A stretch of DNA of 64,000 bases, from NCBI GenBank assembly GCA_018894105.1, contig CM032122.1:20185674-20249673 (forward strand). The letters run 5' to 3'. The notes below the pieces were generated by a model, which searched no databases, was not told the origin of the DNA, and worked only from the letters and a program-made list of their open reading frames with translations. Position 1 is the stretch's first letter; every line of letters begins with the position of its first letter. Origin of the DNA: Jacaranda mimosifolia. Its lineage: Eukaryota; Streptophyta; Magnoliopsida; Lamiales; Bignoniaceae. This document shows positions 23,405 through 35,779 of the stretch, in pieces. Both the position numbers and the translations under genes were made by a program.

Positions 23405-24965
23405 CGGCTAAATGTACATTACCCACCTGTGTAATTCAAAATTGCCACAAAAACCCCTGTATTAAAAATGAAGTCTATTTAGTACCTCGTGTTTCAAAAC
23501 AATTGGCTCACTCGCCCCAGCAACACTATTTTGTGAGAAAAAAATATGAAGAGATAGAATTGCCCTTCTGGGGAAAAAATGTGCCACGGAACCCCCTTTG
23601 GCATATTTTAAATTATATACTCAAAATTATTAAAATAATAAATATATCTAAAATAATTCAATTAATTTTTTAAAATTAAAAATAAATTAAAAACTAAAAA
23701 CCCTAAACCTTAAAATTGTTTTAGAGAAACATAACCAAACATATCCTCATTTTCACTCCAAAACTTTCATTTTTCAAAATATACATACATATATTACATA
23801 TAGACATCAAATATATTTTATTATTATTCTAACAATAAAAAAATCACTCAATTTCATTTTTATCCCAAAAACCCAACAAAAAGTATTGATTTGACTACTA
23901 CAGTTAAAAAAAATGTCTCTCCCCAAAATATAAACAAACATATCAAAATACAACTTTCACATTCTCCAATAATTCATTCTCCCAAAACACATAATAAACA
24001 CATAATAAAATCACATAAAAAGCATAACCAAACATTCCCATAGATTTTTAAGTTTTCTAATTTTTAATTTGTTTTTAAGTGTTACTTGAGAATATTAATT
24101 TTATAAATAGGTCTAAAATAATTTAATTCAATTTAAATAAATTTATCTATTAATTTAAATAATAATTATTATTGATATAAAAAGAATATATATATATATA
24201 TATAATTACACTATCTTCTTCCTTCATCCCCCTCCCAACCAAACACCCACACCCGACATAGTTTCCAGGCGGCCACCACAGCTAAGATGGCCGCTCAAGC
24301 CAGCCCTTCCCCCCAGACCACCCATGCACATCCCCTTCCCCTCAACTAAGTCGTCGGCTACCGCAAGTGGCCATAGCCAGACTGGCACGGCAACCATGAG
24401 CAGACGGCCATTGCCAATGGCTGACAGCGCATCTGGCCACGATCGCTTGGGCTTTGCTGTTGCCATGGCCAAATGTGCTGGCCATGGCAGCCGGGGGTGA
24501 GGTGTGGAGGGGGTAGGGTTGGCCGTTGGGAGTGGAATATCTACATATTTATATTTATATATTATATATATGTATTTAATATATATATATATATGTATTA
24601 ATATATTATATATATGTATTTATATATTATAAAATATATTATATATATTATACATATTTATATTTATATATTATATATATACATTTCATGTGGGGAAAAA
24701 ACGCATAACCCCCTCTGAAATCGAAATTACCACAAAGCTCCCTATGTAAACTTTAGATTAAAAAGGGCCAACTAGACCCCGGAGGACATTATAGATAATT
24801 CACAGCCAAAATTGTTATTCTACATGCAGCCATAGTGCGTGACCCCTACCTAGGGGTATGGTGGCAATTTTGACAAAACATAGGGTACTAATTAGACTCC
24901 ATTTTTTATACAGAGGGTTTTGTGGCAATTTTGAATGTTACAAAGGGGTTATGTGTATTTTTCCC
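23405..24965. mobile_element. MULE-like non-autonomous element, 1,561 bp, with GC-rich cargo
   Basis: It is flanked by AAGTAAATTC at 23,395-23,404 and 24,966-24,975, a perfect 10-bp duplication within the range seen for Mutator-like elements. The termini are inverted repeats of roughly 70 bp or more (the left has CATTACCC and AAAATTGCCACAAA, the right their complements). A second, internal copy of the terminal motif lies near 24,690-24,770. There is no transposase. The cargo at about 24,222-24,535 is strikingly GC-rich between AT microsatellites. Confidence 0.8.
24222..24535 (-). other. GC-rich cargo in the MULE-like element (possible captured gene fragment)
   Basis: An 82-codon minus-strand frame (24,224-24,472) lies in a patch of high GC bounded on both sides by TA-rich microsatellites. 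The product is Gly/Ala/Trp-rich without a recognisable domain. Such isolated GC-rich inserts inside MULE termini are typical of Pack-MULEs, which pick up host gene fragments. The donor gene cannot be named from sequence alone, and a chance ORF is possible. Confidence 0.4.
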
Positions 24966-25095
24966 AAGTAAATTCTGGTGTATAAAGGTAGATTCAAATA
25001 GATTTTAAAGGAAAGATATCTCTATTTTAAGGCATACTTTAGACACCATTATGTCACAATCAAAACTAAATAGAAAATCATTAAGGGGTTAACAA

Positions 25096-25108
25096 TCTCC
25101 TTCTTTTG
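25096..25108 (-). other. Polypurine tract of the copia element
   Basis: AAAAGAAGGAGAT on the minus strand directly precedes the TGTTAACCCC start of the 3' LTR. This is the expected primer site for plus-strand DNA synthesis and it fixes the LTR boundary. Confidence 0.75.
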
Positions 25109-25479
25109 ATGATGAAAAAATTTGAATGCATGAAAAGGAAGAATATCACTTGAGCTCCCCCAGTTTATGTGTCTGGTTCTTTACTTGTGCTTCCACTATC
25201 TGAACATGCTCAATAAACCAAAGAAACTTGTGTTTCCCTTGTTTATATGCTCAAGAAACCATAGAAGCAACAAATATTAGCAACTAATAGATACAGAAAT
25301 AAAGTTCATCCATCCATATTACGAGCCCAAATCTAAAGCATGATCTAGTTGTTTAAAAGTTTATAGGCCCATAAAATTGTTCATCAACCAAGCAAATTAA
25401 AATTGTTCAACCCATAGTAGAAATTTAAAATTAGTCTAGCATGCATAGAAAAGGTTCAAATTTCAAATATTCTCCCCCT

Positions 25480-26950
25480 TCATCATCAAAAGAGGAATAG
25501 AGGCTCATGTAGTCAGATGCGCCTCAACCTTTTTCTTCAACTTGATAATGCTCTCCTGGTTCCTACTAGTTTTATGAAAAAGCTTTTCCATATTGGAATC
25601 AAGAGACTCAAAGAAAGCTTCCATGTGATTAGCAAGCACCTCAACAACCTTTCCAACCTCATCCAGCTTAGCTAACATTTTCTTATCAAATTGGTCCTAA
25701 ATCATTTTCGAATGCCTAGCAGAGGTGGTACAAATAGGGCTATAAGTTTAAAAACCAGAACTAACAACAACCGATTTTTTAACTTTGTAGGGAAAAGGAC
25801 TTATACTACTAGGAGCTTTACCAGTACCTTTAAATTAACAATCATCCTCATTGTATTGGATTTTCATTTTTCAAGACTAGCAAAGTCCAAACCTGATGTT
25901 CTTGTTCCCCTTCAATCCAAGCATCCAGCAAGAAAATTCCCTCTTTCTTAAAGATATGGGTGAGAAGCATAGAATGGGGAAGATTTATGGCTTGATAAGT
26001 AAAGGAATAGAACATATGTTTTAGAATAATGAAACCAAAGTTAACAGGTTCTTGCCTAATAGCTTTTGCCATAAGATAAGGACCATAGAATTAAGATCAA
26101 CGGCCTGACCACCATCCAAAATCGGAGTGAAAAAGATGAAATAACTAAACAATTTATGCTACAAAACTGCTCAATTTTCATCTTATTTAAGGCAGCCCCA
26201 CCAGACAAGGAATATTGCTTACCTCCCCAAAATATTTTGGTCATTTCATCATAAAATATAATGGTACCAGACAAGTCACCAAAATTAAAAAGCTTTGCAC
26301 CATCCTTCGAAAGATCAAGCAAGAAATTTAATTTGGATAGAGAAAGCACAATATATGCTTATCAAACACATAAGGCTCCAAAAAAGCATCAAATTCAGAC
26401 TCAATGAATGTAAAATTTGAGTAAAATAGCTTGACCAAATAAGGATATGATCACTCATCAATTTCATCAAATTATCTCATTTCAAAGTAACGAAGCCAAT
26501 CAATTTTAGCATAATTTGGTAAGTAATCAAAATTAATAGAACTTCCATGATTTAGATTGTGAGTAGAATTTTTTTCTTGAAATAATTTTGGGCTTTAAGT
26601 GAATGGAATTTGAAAGATGATGGACACTTTCCAATATTTTAGTCCTTAATTTCTTCAGGACAAATTAGAACTTGAGGAAAAGGATTTGACAAACTTTCTT
26701 TTGAACCACTTGGTTTTTCGAGACTACCTGTGGGGTATCCTTATCATCTAATTCATCAGTACCAAGATAGTCTAGTTCATCAAAAGAGAAAGATGAGTGA
26801 ACCTCCTCTGAACTAGAATCATTATATCATTTTAGCAGCATTGTAGCTTCAAAGGCGTGAAAAAGGATGTGCTCAAAAGGAAAGGAAGGATATTTCTTTT
26901 TAGAAAAAGAAGCTCTAGCATCAGGGTTTGCTTAGCGCTTTGGCATGGTG
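25480..26950 (-). pseudogene. Extra reading frame of the copia element, downstream of RNase H
   Basis: Minus-strand pieces in several frames form a long former protein. It starts near 26,947 with MPKR and a SFSKKKYPSFPFEHILFHAF segment. An acidic stretch follows (SSFSFDELDYLGTDELDDKD, near 26,790), then a block around 26,070-26,340 with LDLSKDGAKLFNFGDLSGTI and FWGGKQYSLSGGAALNKM. Copia elements of the SIRE type carry an additional sense ORF in this place. The central block resembles the 'putative plant transposon protein' type domain, but I recall this only loosely. No membrane segments typical of an envelope protein stand out. Stops and frameshifts make it non-functional. Confidence 0.5.
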
Positions 26951-27369
26951 AATTTTTTCTTTAAGGAAGAAACAGAGAGAATGCATCAAAAAGGGGAGAA
27001 AGAGGACTTTTCTTTTTTAGTCAAATGAGAAGAGAAAAAAGTATATTTTATTGATGAAGCAAAAAGACGGTTTTTAGAAAGAGGATAGAAGAGGAGAATC
27101 AATCACGGCTGATTTTAAAGAATGAATACTAGGAAATGCAAAGACATGATTGAAGTAGCTTCCCATAAACAAAAAAACTATCATAATTAATCAAATTAAG
27201 CAATCCCGCCTTAATCTAATTTTTATTTTATTCCTAATTTCTTCTAATAACAACAATTTTTCTTTCTTTTAGAGCTTTGGAAAAAATATCACCAAGATTA
27301 TTTTTAATGGAAACAAGGACACACAAGACAAATATTAATTTTAAAATTATGCAAAATACACTTCATCCA

Positions 27370-28510
27370 TATACCTGAGTGAAGCAATTCTCCAAGGCCA
27401 TGCATTTTTATCTCGGTTGTAGATAACACTCTGCTTTTTACTGGATCACAAAACTAGGCAATTTCCTAGCAGTTAACAACCACCACTAATACTTTTCCTA
27501 TGTAACTTAAAACTAGCATAGTCCGCGTCAAAATAATTGATGAGCTTAAAAGACTTCAAGTGAGGATACCATATGCTATAGTTAGATATCTGCTTGAGAT
27601 ATTTCAAAAAAACTTTGTAGCGTTGGAATGAGATTCTTTAGGATTAGACTGAAATGTAGCACATAAACGTGTAGGAAACATAATATCTAGGTGACTTGCA
27701 GTTAAATAAAGTAAACTACCAATCATACCTCTATAGACTTTTTGGTCCATATTCTTAAATCCTCATCAAATTTTAGTCTCGTAGATGTACTCATGGGAGT
27801 GCTTGCAGGATTGCATTCATCCATTTCAAACTTCTTCAAAAGCTCTTTAGTATACTTCTCTTGCGAGATGAATATCCCTTTCTAAATTGCTTCACTTGAA
27901 GTCCCAAGGAGAAGTTGAGTTCCTCCATTAAGCTCATCTCATACTCTTATTTCATTTTCTCAGCAAACTCTTGACAAAGTAGGCCATTAGTAGCACTGAA
28001 AATAATATCATCAATATAAATTTAAGCAATGAGATAATCATTATCTTGGTGCTTAGTTAATAGTTAGGTGTCTAAGATTCGTATAGAAAACCATTATTTA
28101 GGAGGAAATTACTCAGTTGATCATACCAAACCCTAGAGGCTTGCTTCAAACCACATAAAGCCTTGGTTAATTAAAACATGATGAGAAAAAAATTGCTTTT
28201 CGAAATTAGAAGTTTGCTTAACATAAACTTCTTCTTTAATGAATCCATTTAGAAAAGAAATATTTACGTCCATTTGAGATAGCATAAACTTTTTATGAGA
28301 TGGAAAGGCAAGAAACATTTTAATTGATTTTAACCTTGCAATTGGAGAGAACGTTTCATCGTAGTTGATGTCATCTTGCTAACTTTTTGCTACCAGTCTA
28401 GCTTTGTTCCTAGTAACTTTCTCATTTTCATCAAACTTATTTCTGAACACCCACTTAGTATCAACAACTGGATGGTCTGATGGTTGTTCTACTAGATTCC
28501 AAACTTAGTT
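27370..28510 (-). pseudogene. Copia reverse transcriptase and RNase H, decayed
   Basis: Minus-strand frames show the standard order. Motifs are VVDTKWVFRNKFDENEKVTR near 28,450, FLAFPSHKKFMLSQMDVNIS and FLNGFIKEEVYVKQ near 28,250, a corrupted active-site region near 28,000, ISQEKYTKELLKKFEMDECN near 27,850, and an RNase H piece resembling the conserved DADYA motif (FDADYA) near 27,500. The first codons of the domain (DTLKDSSWIEAMKEKLA) lie on the other side of the 6.9-kb MULE, at about 35,410-35,470. Stops occur throughout. In a live element this enzyme copies the RNA genome into DNA. Confidence 0.85.
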
Positions 28511-28519
28511 TTTTTTTAA
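28511..28519 (+). repeat. Target duplication, left side of the 6.9-kb MULE
   Basis: TTTTTTTAA, identical to 35,397-35,405. The length of 9 bp is the hallmark of Mutator insertion. Confidence 0.9.
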
Positions 28520-29489
28520 GGGTTAATTACACTTTTCCATATGAACTATTCAATTTTTTACACTTTGCGTCTTAAACTATTTTTGTTTACACTTGACCAT
28601 CTAAACTTTGTATTTTTATACATGGTGGCATATATTGGCATTTCTAGTGGAATATTCCACCGTGATTTCATCACATGCGACACATGAGCCTATTTTTAGG
28701 GGTAAAGTGGTCAGCACAATCTAATTTCCTAAATTAATAAAAAAAAACACACAAAAGCCCCCACAAAATCAAATTTAGGGTACGAGGTTTCTCACTTCAA
28801 ATTTCACATTCTCACTTCACTTCTCTTGGTGATTAGGGCTTATTCAGATTTTAAACTCAAAATTCTTGTGTACAACAAATCTAACATTGATAATTTTTCT
28901 TTTGTGGACGAATTTCTCCAAATTACAATATGAAATTTTAAGTTTTACTGGCAGCTGAATGTATTGGGTATTTGTTAAATTTAAGTTTTTATGATACATA
29001 TAAGTGTAATTTCTTAATTTTTAAGCAAGTTGTATCTGATTTGTTTTGGGCAGTGGAATATTTGCATGTCAAGTAATATTGGTTTGAATACAATGGGACA
29101 TTTAGAATATTTTTGTACTGATTCTATCCCTGCTTTTTTTGTAATTATTTGCTAGATTCCCCATTTTTTTGGCATCTTGTACTTTTTATTGAGATGGGAC
29201 CACTTTATGAAATTATGTGTTGTCTTTTTTTGCTTTTTACTTTTTTATTTCCAGTTGGATGGAGCACATGCTGGGTAGACTTTGTTGATAAATGTGGAGT
29301 GTGGACACAAGCAAAGGCATACTTTGTCTATGCTTTTGGTATCTATTTTTTATCCCCAAATGAATTGTTTCTCTTTTTTTCGATTGTCTGCCATATGAAT
29401 TATTTTACAATTACGGGATTATTTAGTTACTAGATTATAGTTACTGGATTATAAACATAAATTGATTATTTTTTTTCCACACACCAGGT

Positions 29490-32190
29490 CCTAATTCTGA
29501 CAAATTTACTATAAGAATGCATTATTCTATGAGGTTTTTAAATTTAGGCCGTTTAACTTATGTTGAGGGTGCAATTAGTCATATAGATTTCTGTGATCCT
29601 GATGAAATGTCATAGCTAGAGTCAATGAGTATGGCCAAAGAAATTGGGTTAGATGGTGAAGTTGCTTTTTATTATAGTAGAACTGGGATAGATAACTCAA
29701 GTTGCTTGATAATAATGACAACAGATAATGATGCAGTTAACTTAGTGAATTTCATTAATGAACATAGGATGGTTGGGGTGTTTGTAGATCAATAGAAATT
29801 TAATGAACCTTCTTCTCAATATGGGGGTGAATCTGAGTCTGTGGGAGAACATACATATAATTTTCCTAGTGTTGATGAGAGGTTAGACTTTCTTGGTGAA
29901 GGAGAGAATGAACTTAATATAGATGGTGAAGAAGAGTTGCCAAATACAGAAAATAATGAAGTGAATAAACCTAACATACAGAAAGATCTAGAGTTGCCAA
30001 GTTCTGAAAACAACTCAAATGGTGTGGCTGATGGTCAAGATGATATTAATGCAGCAACAGAATCTGTTAGTGAGGCTCATCTGGATACTGATGCTCCAAG
30101 GTTGAACTCTGATGTAGTTGATTTCCATCAAAATAGTAATAGTGAGGATGAGCAGTTCATTGATGAAGATTCTGAATTATCTGATAATTTGATTGATAGT
30201 GATTGTGATGTCTCTGATGATGACACATTATATGACACATATGTAGATCCAGACATAGAATGGGGTGGGTTACATATGTCAAATGCCAAAGGAATTAGTG
30301 AGCATAGAGGGACTGATGGGGATAGTGAGTCTAGTGATGAATGAGGGCAAAACATGCACAATGGGCATCCAATTTTTAATACAAGGGTAGATCATTGTGA
30401 TCCTACTTTTGAGTTAGGAATGTGCTTCAGTGACAATGCTACATTTAGGCAACTAGTTAGGCAACATTCTATTACACATGGTAGGGATATAATATTCACA
30501 ATCAATGATAAGCACTAATTTCAAGCAAAATGTAAACATCAGACTTGTCCATGAGTTATTTATGCTTCTAGGGTTCATGGTGAGGATACTATGTAGGTGA
30601 AAACCTATAATGGGAAGCATCAATGTCTTAGGCAACAAAGAGTATCTCATGCTAATGTAAGATGGCTTCTTGGTAGATACAAAGATAAAATGTGGTCTGA
30701 TCCCAAATGGTCTATTGATTTAATGTTGACAATAGTCCAAAAAGACATGAAGCTTCTATTTAACAAGAGGCAAATGTATAGGACAAAGAATAAAGTGTTT
30801 AAAATGGGTAGTAGATGTGATACTGAACAATATGCTATGCTTTGGTCTTATTCAGATGAAACAAAAAAGACTAATCCAAGTACAATAGTTGAGATAAAAT
30901 GTAAAGTTGTTGGGGGCAACCACAATTTAAAAGGTTTTACTTATGTTGGGGGACCTTAAAGAAGGGATTTCTTGAGGGTTGTAGACTTGTCATATGTCTT
31001 GATGGGTGTCATCTTAAAAGTTCTATTGGTGGCATTCTCTTTACTGTTGTGGGGATTGATGCCAACAATTGCATATATCACTTTGTATATGTAGTTGTAG
31101 AAAAAGAAAAGAAGAAGTCATGTGGTTGGTTTATAGACTAACTGGTCCAAGACTTCAATATAGTGAATCCTCACAGCTGGATCATAATGTCAGATAAACA
31201 ATAAGGTTTGGTTGATGCTATAGATCAGTTCTTACCTGGGTGTGAGCATAGATTCTGTGTGATGCATTTCTATAAAAAACTTTAAAGTTGCACATAAAGG
31301 ATTAGCACTAAAAAACATTATTTGGAAAGCTGCAAGGGCGTCTGGAGTTGTTGATTTTGATAACGCTATGACTGAATTAAGAGATAGTGATGGGGTAGCA
31401 TATGATTGGTTCGTGCAGAGACCACCAGTCTATTTGTCAAGGTCTCATTTCAGCACCCATTCAAAGTATGACATATTATTGAATAATATGTCAGAAAGTT
31501 ATAATGTTGTTATTCTAAGAGCTAGAAGCAAGTTATCCTGTCTATACTTGAGATAATTAGGCTTACTTTGATGAAAAGGGTACATATGAGGAGGGATCAG
31601 ATGGAAAAGAGCTCTAGTGTCTTTTGTCCAAAAGTTACCAAGATTTTAGAGGACTTGAAGAAAAAATCCATGGAGTTCATTGCCCATTGGAATGGTAAAG
31701 ATGAATTTGAAATCGAAAGCTGCTATGGTAGTAGGTTTAGGGTGCATTTGGGGGAGGGAACATGCAGTTGTGGGAGATGGGAACTTAGTAGCATCCCATG
31801 TACACATGCCATTTGTGGTTTGTACTACATAGGCTATAATCCTGAAGAATATGTGGATGACTATTACAAGAATGAGACTTTTGTCAAGACATATAGCCAT
31901 TTGTTGGGCATACTGAATGGTAGTGATGTGTGGCCTAAGGTAGACATGCCAGCATTGATTCCACCAGTTGCTGAAAGGTTGCCTGGAAGGCCAAAGTTGA
32001 ATAATAGAAAAAAAAAACTTGATGAGAAGAAAAAGCCTGCTCCAACTAAGACCAAGACTAATTCAGGGAAGCTGGGAAAAAAAAGAGTTGTAATGACAAA
32101 CCTAATCATAATGCAAAGGGTTGTCCAATCAAGAAACAAAGTCAGCTTAATGAAGAGGGATTAGATATTTCTGCACCAATTTCTGAAAGT
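29490..32190 (+). pseudogene. MuDR-family transposase of the MULE, decayed
   Basis: Domains in order are a PB1-like N-terminal domain seen in plant MuDR proteins (29,490-29,800, with FTIRMHYS and YVEGAISHIDFCDPDEMS), an acidic Asp/Glu/Ser-rich linker (29,841-30,344), and the Mutator DNA-binding domain (about 30,360-30,700, ending VKTYNGKHQCLRQQRVSHAN). The MULE catalytic domain follows (about 30,960-31,300). Acidic residues are visible in LDGCH (codon at 31,001) and MSDKQ (codon at 31,193). Then come a SWIM zinc finger (CSCGRW...CTHA, 31,762-31,807) and a zinc-knuckle remnant (HNAKGCP, near 32,110). In-frame stops include TGA at 30,343 and stops near 30,517, 30,551, 30,594 and 31,554, plus frameshifts near 30,957 and 32,070. 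Such enzymes cut and paste the element. Confidence 0.88.
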
Positions 32191-33600
32191 AGTCAACCAA
32201 CTAGGAAGGTAACAAAATTGGATTGCTCTTTCTCATTTTTTTTTTCATTTTTTTCTCATTTTTATGCTTATCTGTTGTATTATATTTCATACAGGGAAGG
32301 GGAAGGAAAAGAAAGACTTCTGGAGCAAATGATGAAGTAATTGGAAAAGTAAAAAGATTCACATTCATGTTATATGTTTACTTGTATTTAATTGATCTTT
32401 TAATTTTTTATTAATACAATAAATATAGGGGGAGAGAAGTAGAAAAGAGTTAAATGTTTTGCTAATTGATCCTTCTTGGGAACCTACTTCAAGTGTTGCA
32501 GCAAGAGTAAGTTATTCTACTTTAAATTTTGGTTGTTTCATTGACTTGATTGATGGCTATTACTTAGTTGCTTGTTTTTTTTTTTGCTAGTCACCTTAGG
32601 CAACTCCAACCATAAATAGAAGTGGTGGTGCTCCAAGGGAGCCATCTACAAATGTTTCACCAATTGAGATAGTTTCATGTGTTGCAGGAAAGGTAATTTA
32701 TTGGTTGTTTCTTGTTGCTTCCTATTGAGGGGAATACTTGGTTGCATATTGCTTCTCATTTGTTTGTTTTACTTGGTTGCTTGTTGCAAACTTAGTTTTA
32801 ATGCTTTTTTAGAAGTTCTGTCTTGATGGCTATTACTCGGTGTGTTGTTTCTTCTTGCTTATTGTGGAGGGACTTACTTGGTTGCATGTTTTCTCTTGTT
32901 TGTTTGTTTTAGCCTATCTAGGCAACTACTACTAGAAGCAAAAGTAGTGGTGCTTCAAAGGAGAAAATTAAAGATATTCCACCAAGTGAGCTTATAAAAA
33001 GAGGTCCTACAAGAAAGGTAAGTTAATTATTTATTTCATGGTATGATTGTTTTGTTAACATGGTTGTTGCTGCTTCTGACTTGGTTGTTTGTTGCAAACT
33101 TGTGCTAGTCTACTCAAGCAACTATAAATAGAAACCAAAGAGGAGGTGCAGCAACAAGACCTAGTCCCAAAAGAATGACAAGAAGTGCCATTGCAAGTCC
33201 TACAAGTCACCAGAAGTGCCATGGAAAGTCTAGCAAGAGTCACAATAAGCAAAGCACAACAATTAAGAGTCACTAGAAGTGCCATGGAAAGCCTAGCAAT
33301 AGCCACAAGAAGCAGTGCTCAACAATCCTTGGTAAAAGTTAATGCATGCATAATGATACCTATAATATATATACTAACTCTTGTTATGCTTCAGATACAA
33401 AGCAAAGGAAAAGGAAAAGATGCCCTCCAAACAAGTTCAAAAACTCTTGGACTTAGGAGAAAGCTGAAGGTGACAAGAAAAGGCACAGAAGCAAAGGCCA
33501 CAACATCCAAGAATGAAGTCAATCGTGTTGGTAATAAGATGGAAAGCAAAGTAGCTCCAAGTAAGGCCTCGCTCCATGTATAGCACCAGCAAGCAGCAAA
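32190..33600 (+). pseudogene. C-terminal small-exon region of the MULE transposase
   Basis: Downstream of the knuckle, coding-like Lys/Arg/Ser-rich pieces are separated by introns with good sites, for example GTAACAAAATTG after AACTAGGAAG (about 32,205) and TTTCATACAG before GGAAGGGGAAGG (about 32,296). Three later pieces look like copies of one exon plus its intron. Each intron contains TTGGTTGCTTGTTGC-like sequence, and each exon begins with a CAACT...AGAAG block (about 32,600, 32,915 and 33,118). The last piece (33,185-33,583) is open for 132 codons and repeats an RSAMESLA unit. The product is a basic, repetitive tail of unknown role. Confidence 0.5.
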
Positions 33601-35396
33601 GGCACAAGCATGCTTAATGACATAGTCATAAGCACTCAGACTTCTACAGCATTGACTAAACTAGCGTGGAGGCCACACGGCAACAGCAGCATTACAGATA
33701 GTGTGAGGTTCAGCACCAGGAAGAAGGGAACACAATCCAGCAAAGTTATCTCAGAAGAAGAGACACCACCCATATGTGCTCAAATATAATCTTAGATTAT
33801 TTTGGCATTCTGGATTCTATCTTAGGATTATGTTGTCTATTAGGTAATTTCTGAATCTACGTTGGATTATTTTCGCACTTTTGAATATTGATCTGTTGAA
33901 TATTTTAGCACTTTTGAATACTTGGCATTTCTGAATATGCCTTGGATTATTTTGGCATCCTGATTCAAATATTTATTTTCTTAGATATTTGCTGTGATGA
34001 ACACAGTTAGTAGTAAATGAGAATCAGTATTGATCCCTTTTTGAACACATCGTGCTTTTTGATCCTTTTCCAAGGAGATGATCATTTTGTGCTTTAAGAT
34101 GATTTTGCATTGTTGCTTAGACATTTGATTACTAACTACAATTCAATACAAGTGGATAAGGTGAAATGTTAACATCAATTCATTCATTCATCACTCCTAA
34201 ATAGCAATATAAACATAGTCCCATACATATGACCATAATTCACAAAACTTTGAAAATTAGAATGTGGCCATAACTCCTACACAGCAAAACATACATCTAT
34301 ACTCCCTAACATCTGACCAAACCAACACTAATAGCAACTAGGTACTCTTGCTTGCACTATCCAACCAACCATCCCACTAATTCTATTACATAAACAGATA
34401 GAAAAAGATCCAAGAAAAGATTAATTCTGCCCATAGCCATTTCTATGTTCTACCCTTCTTTTTCAGTTGCTCTTCAAAGTTATTAACAAATCGAAGTAAT
34501 CTGGGGATAATCCAACAAGCTCTTTTTTTTTTTAATAAGAAAGAGGGAGACAAAAAAATATTTTGTTTGTTGGACCCTACCATAAGAAGGGTATAATTGA
34601 AAATTGCTATTGTTTATAAATTTATTATTTTTCTATAAATATAAATTTTAGTGCACATTAGGGGATCAATCCAAACAAAATAGGTGCAACCTCCAACTTG
34701 CTGAAATGAGGACAAAATTATAAACATAATTAGCTTCAATCAGTGAAATTCCAAACAAATAAGACAAGCATCATAGACAACAAATTAGGGAAACAGAACA
34801 ACTTTAATACAAAAATTTAAAGGCATATTTTTTGAGCACCTATTACATAAAATATGTTTAATAGATTGTTTTCATTCCCCAAATTATGACATAACCCACA
34901 AATTTTTCAATTTACTCACAAAATCAAAAACTAGGGTTTGTAAAATTGAAAGAGGAAACTGACTTTACCCAAAATTTCTCACATGCTGCATATCTCCTTC
35001 CTGGATTAATGTTGGTCCATGAGATTTTCTTCACCGAATTTCTCCCACAATTGAAGATTTCATCCATCACAAGCACTTCTGAAGTTTGCTTCCACATTCA
35101 CCAATTTGGAGGGAAAAACAAGGCTTTACATACATATATATAAATGCATATGTGGGAAATGAAGTAAGCTAAATATATAAAAACCAAGGAATCAGATTGT
35201 GCTGACCACGTTGCCATTAAAAATAGGCTTGTGCGTCGTATGTGATGGAATCACAATATAAGTATTCCACCAAAAATGCCAACATATGCCACCGTGTAAA
35301 AAAATACAAAGTTTAGATGGTCGAGTGTAAAAAAAAAAGTTTGGGAGGCAAAGTGTAAAAAATCGAATAGTTCGAATGGCAAAGTGTAATTAACCC

Positions 35397-35405
35397 TTTT
35401 TTTAA
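35397..35405 (+). repeat. Target duplication, right side of the 6.9-kb MULE
   Basis: TTTTTTTAA, an exact match to 28,511-28,519. Confidence 0.9.
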
Positions 35406-35779
35406 TTAAGCCAACTTTTCCTTCATTGCTTCAATCCAAGATGAATCTTTTAGTGTATCCTTGACATCTTTAAGCTCAACCATTAAGATAAAGGCACAAT
35501 TAGATTACATTCCGATTTTTTTCGTATTTTGATTTTTCTACATCTATCGGAATTTGTCGAGCTTTAGATCTAGCAATCATTCCAACTTGAGGATCTCTTG
35601 TGATTCTGTTGATGGTACAACTAGAAACATGTTTAAACTTTTTGTTTCTTTGTTCAGTCCTGTCCACCAAGTGTTGCTGGAATCATGCTCAATAGAGGGG
35701 ATTTGTTTCCTTAGATGATATTAGTTCCTCTTGATTAACGTTAATGGGCTACATTTTTTAATCTTAGCTGGTTTATCAA

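Larger units (their letters stand above)
22297..25095 (-). repeat. 3' LTR of the copia element, interrupted
   Basis: It aligns in direct orientation with 38,790-40,005, except for the 1,561-bp insertion at 23,405-24,965. On the minus strand it begins TGTTAACCCC at 25,095, directly after the purine-rich tract. At 22,297 homology to the other LTR stops early, and the sequence passes into the inner end of the inverted-repeat arm. The LTR is therefore clipped at that side. Confidence 0.8.
28520..35396 (+). mobile_element. Mutator-like element (MULE), 6,877 bp, complete ends
   Basis: Long terminal inverted repeats of about 220 bp start GGGTTAATTACACTTT at both ends (left to about 28,735, right from about 35,180). 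A perfect 9-bp duplication, TTTTTTTAA, flanks the element. It carries a plus-strand MuDR-type transposase relic at 29,490-32,190 and further small exons to about 33,600. The insertion splits the reverse transcriptase of the copia element. Ends and duplication are well kept, while the transposase has several nonsense codons, so it is an inactive but fairly complete copy. Confidence 0.93.

Noticed and set aside
24188..24690. Direct-repeat array (CRISPR-like) in the TA-rich stretches
   Set aside because: These are simple (TA)n and TATTTATATAT microsatellites in plant DNA, without unique spacers.
29841..30344. The 167-codon acidic frame as a separate gene
   Set aside because: It is in frame with the PB1-like and DNA-binding regions of the MULE transposase and is best read as its acidic linker.
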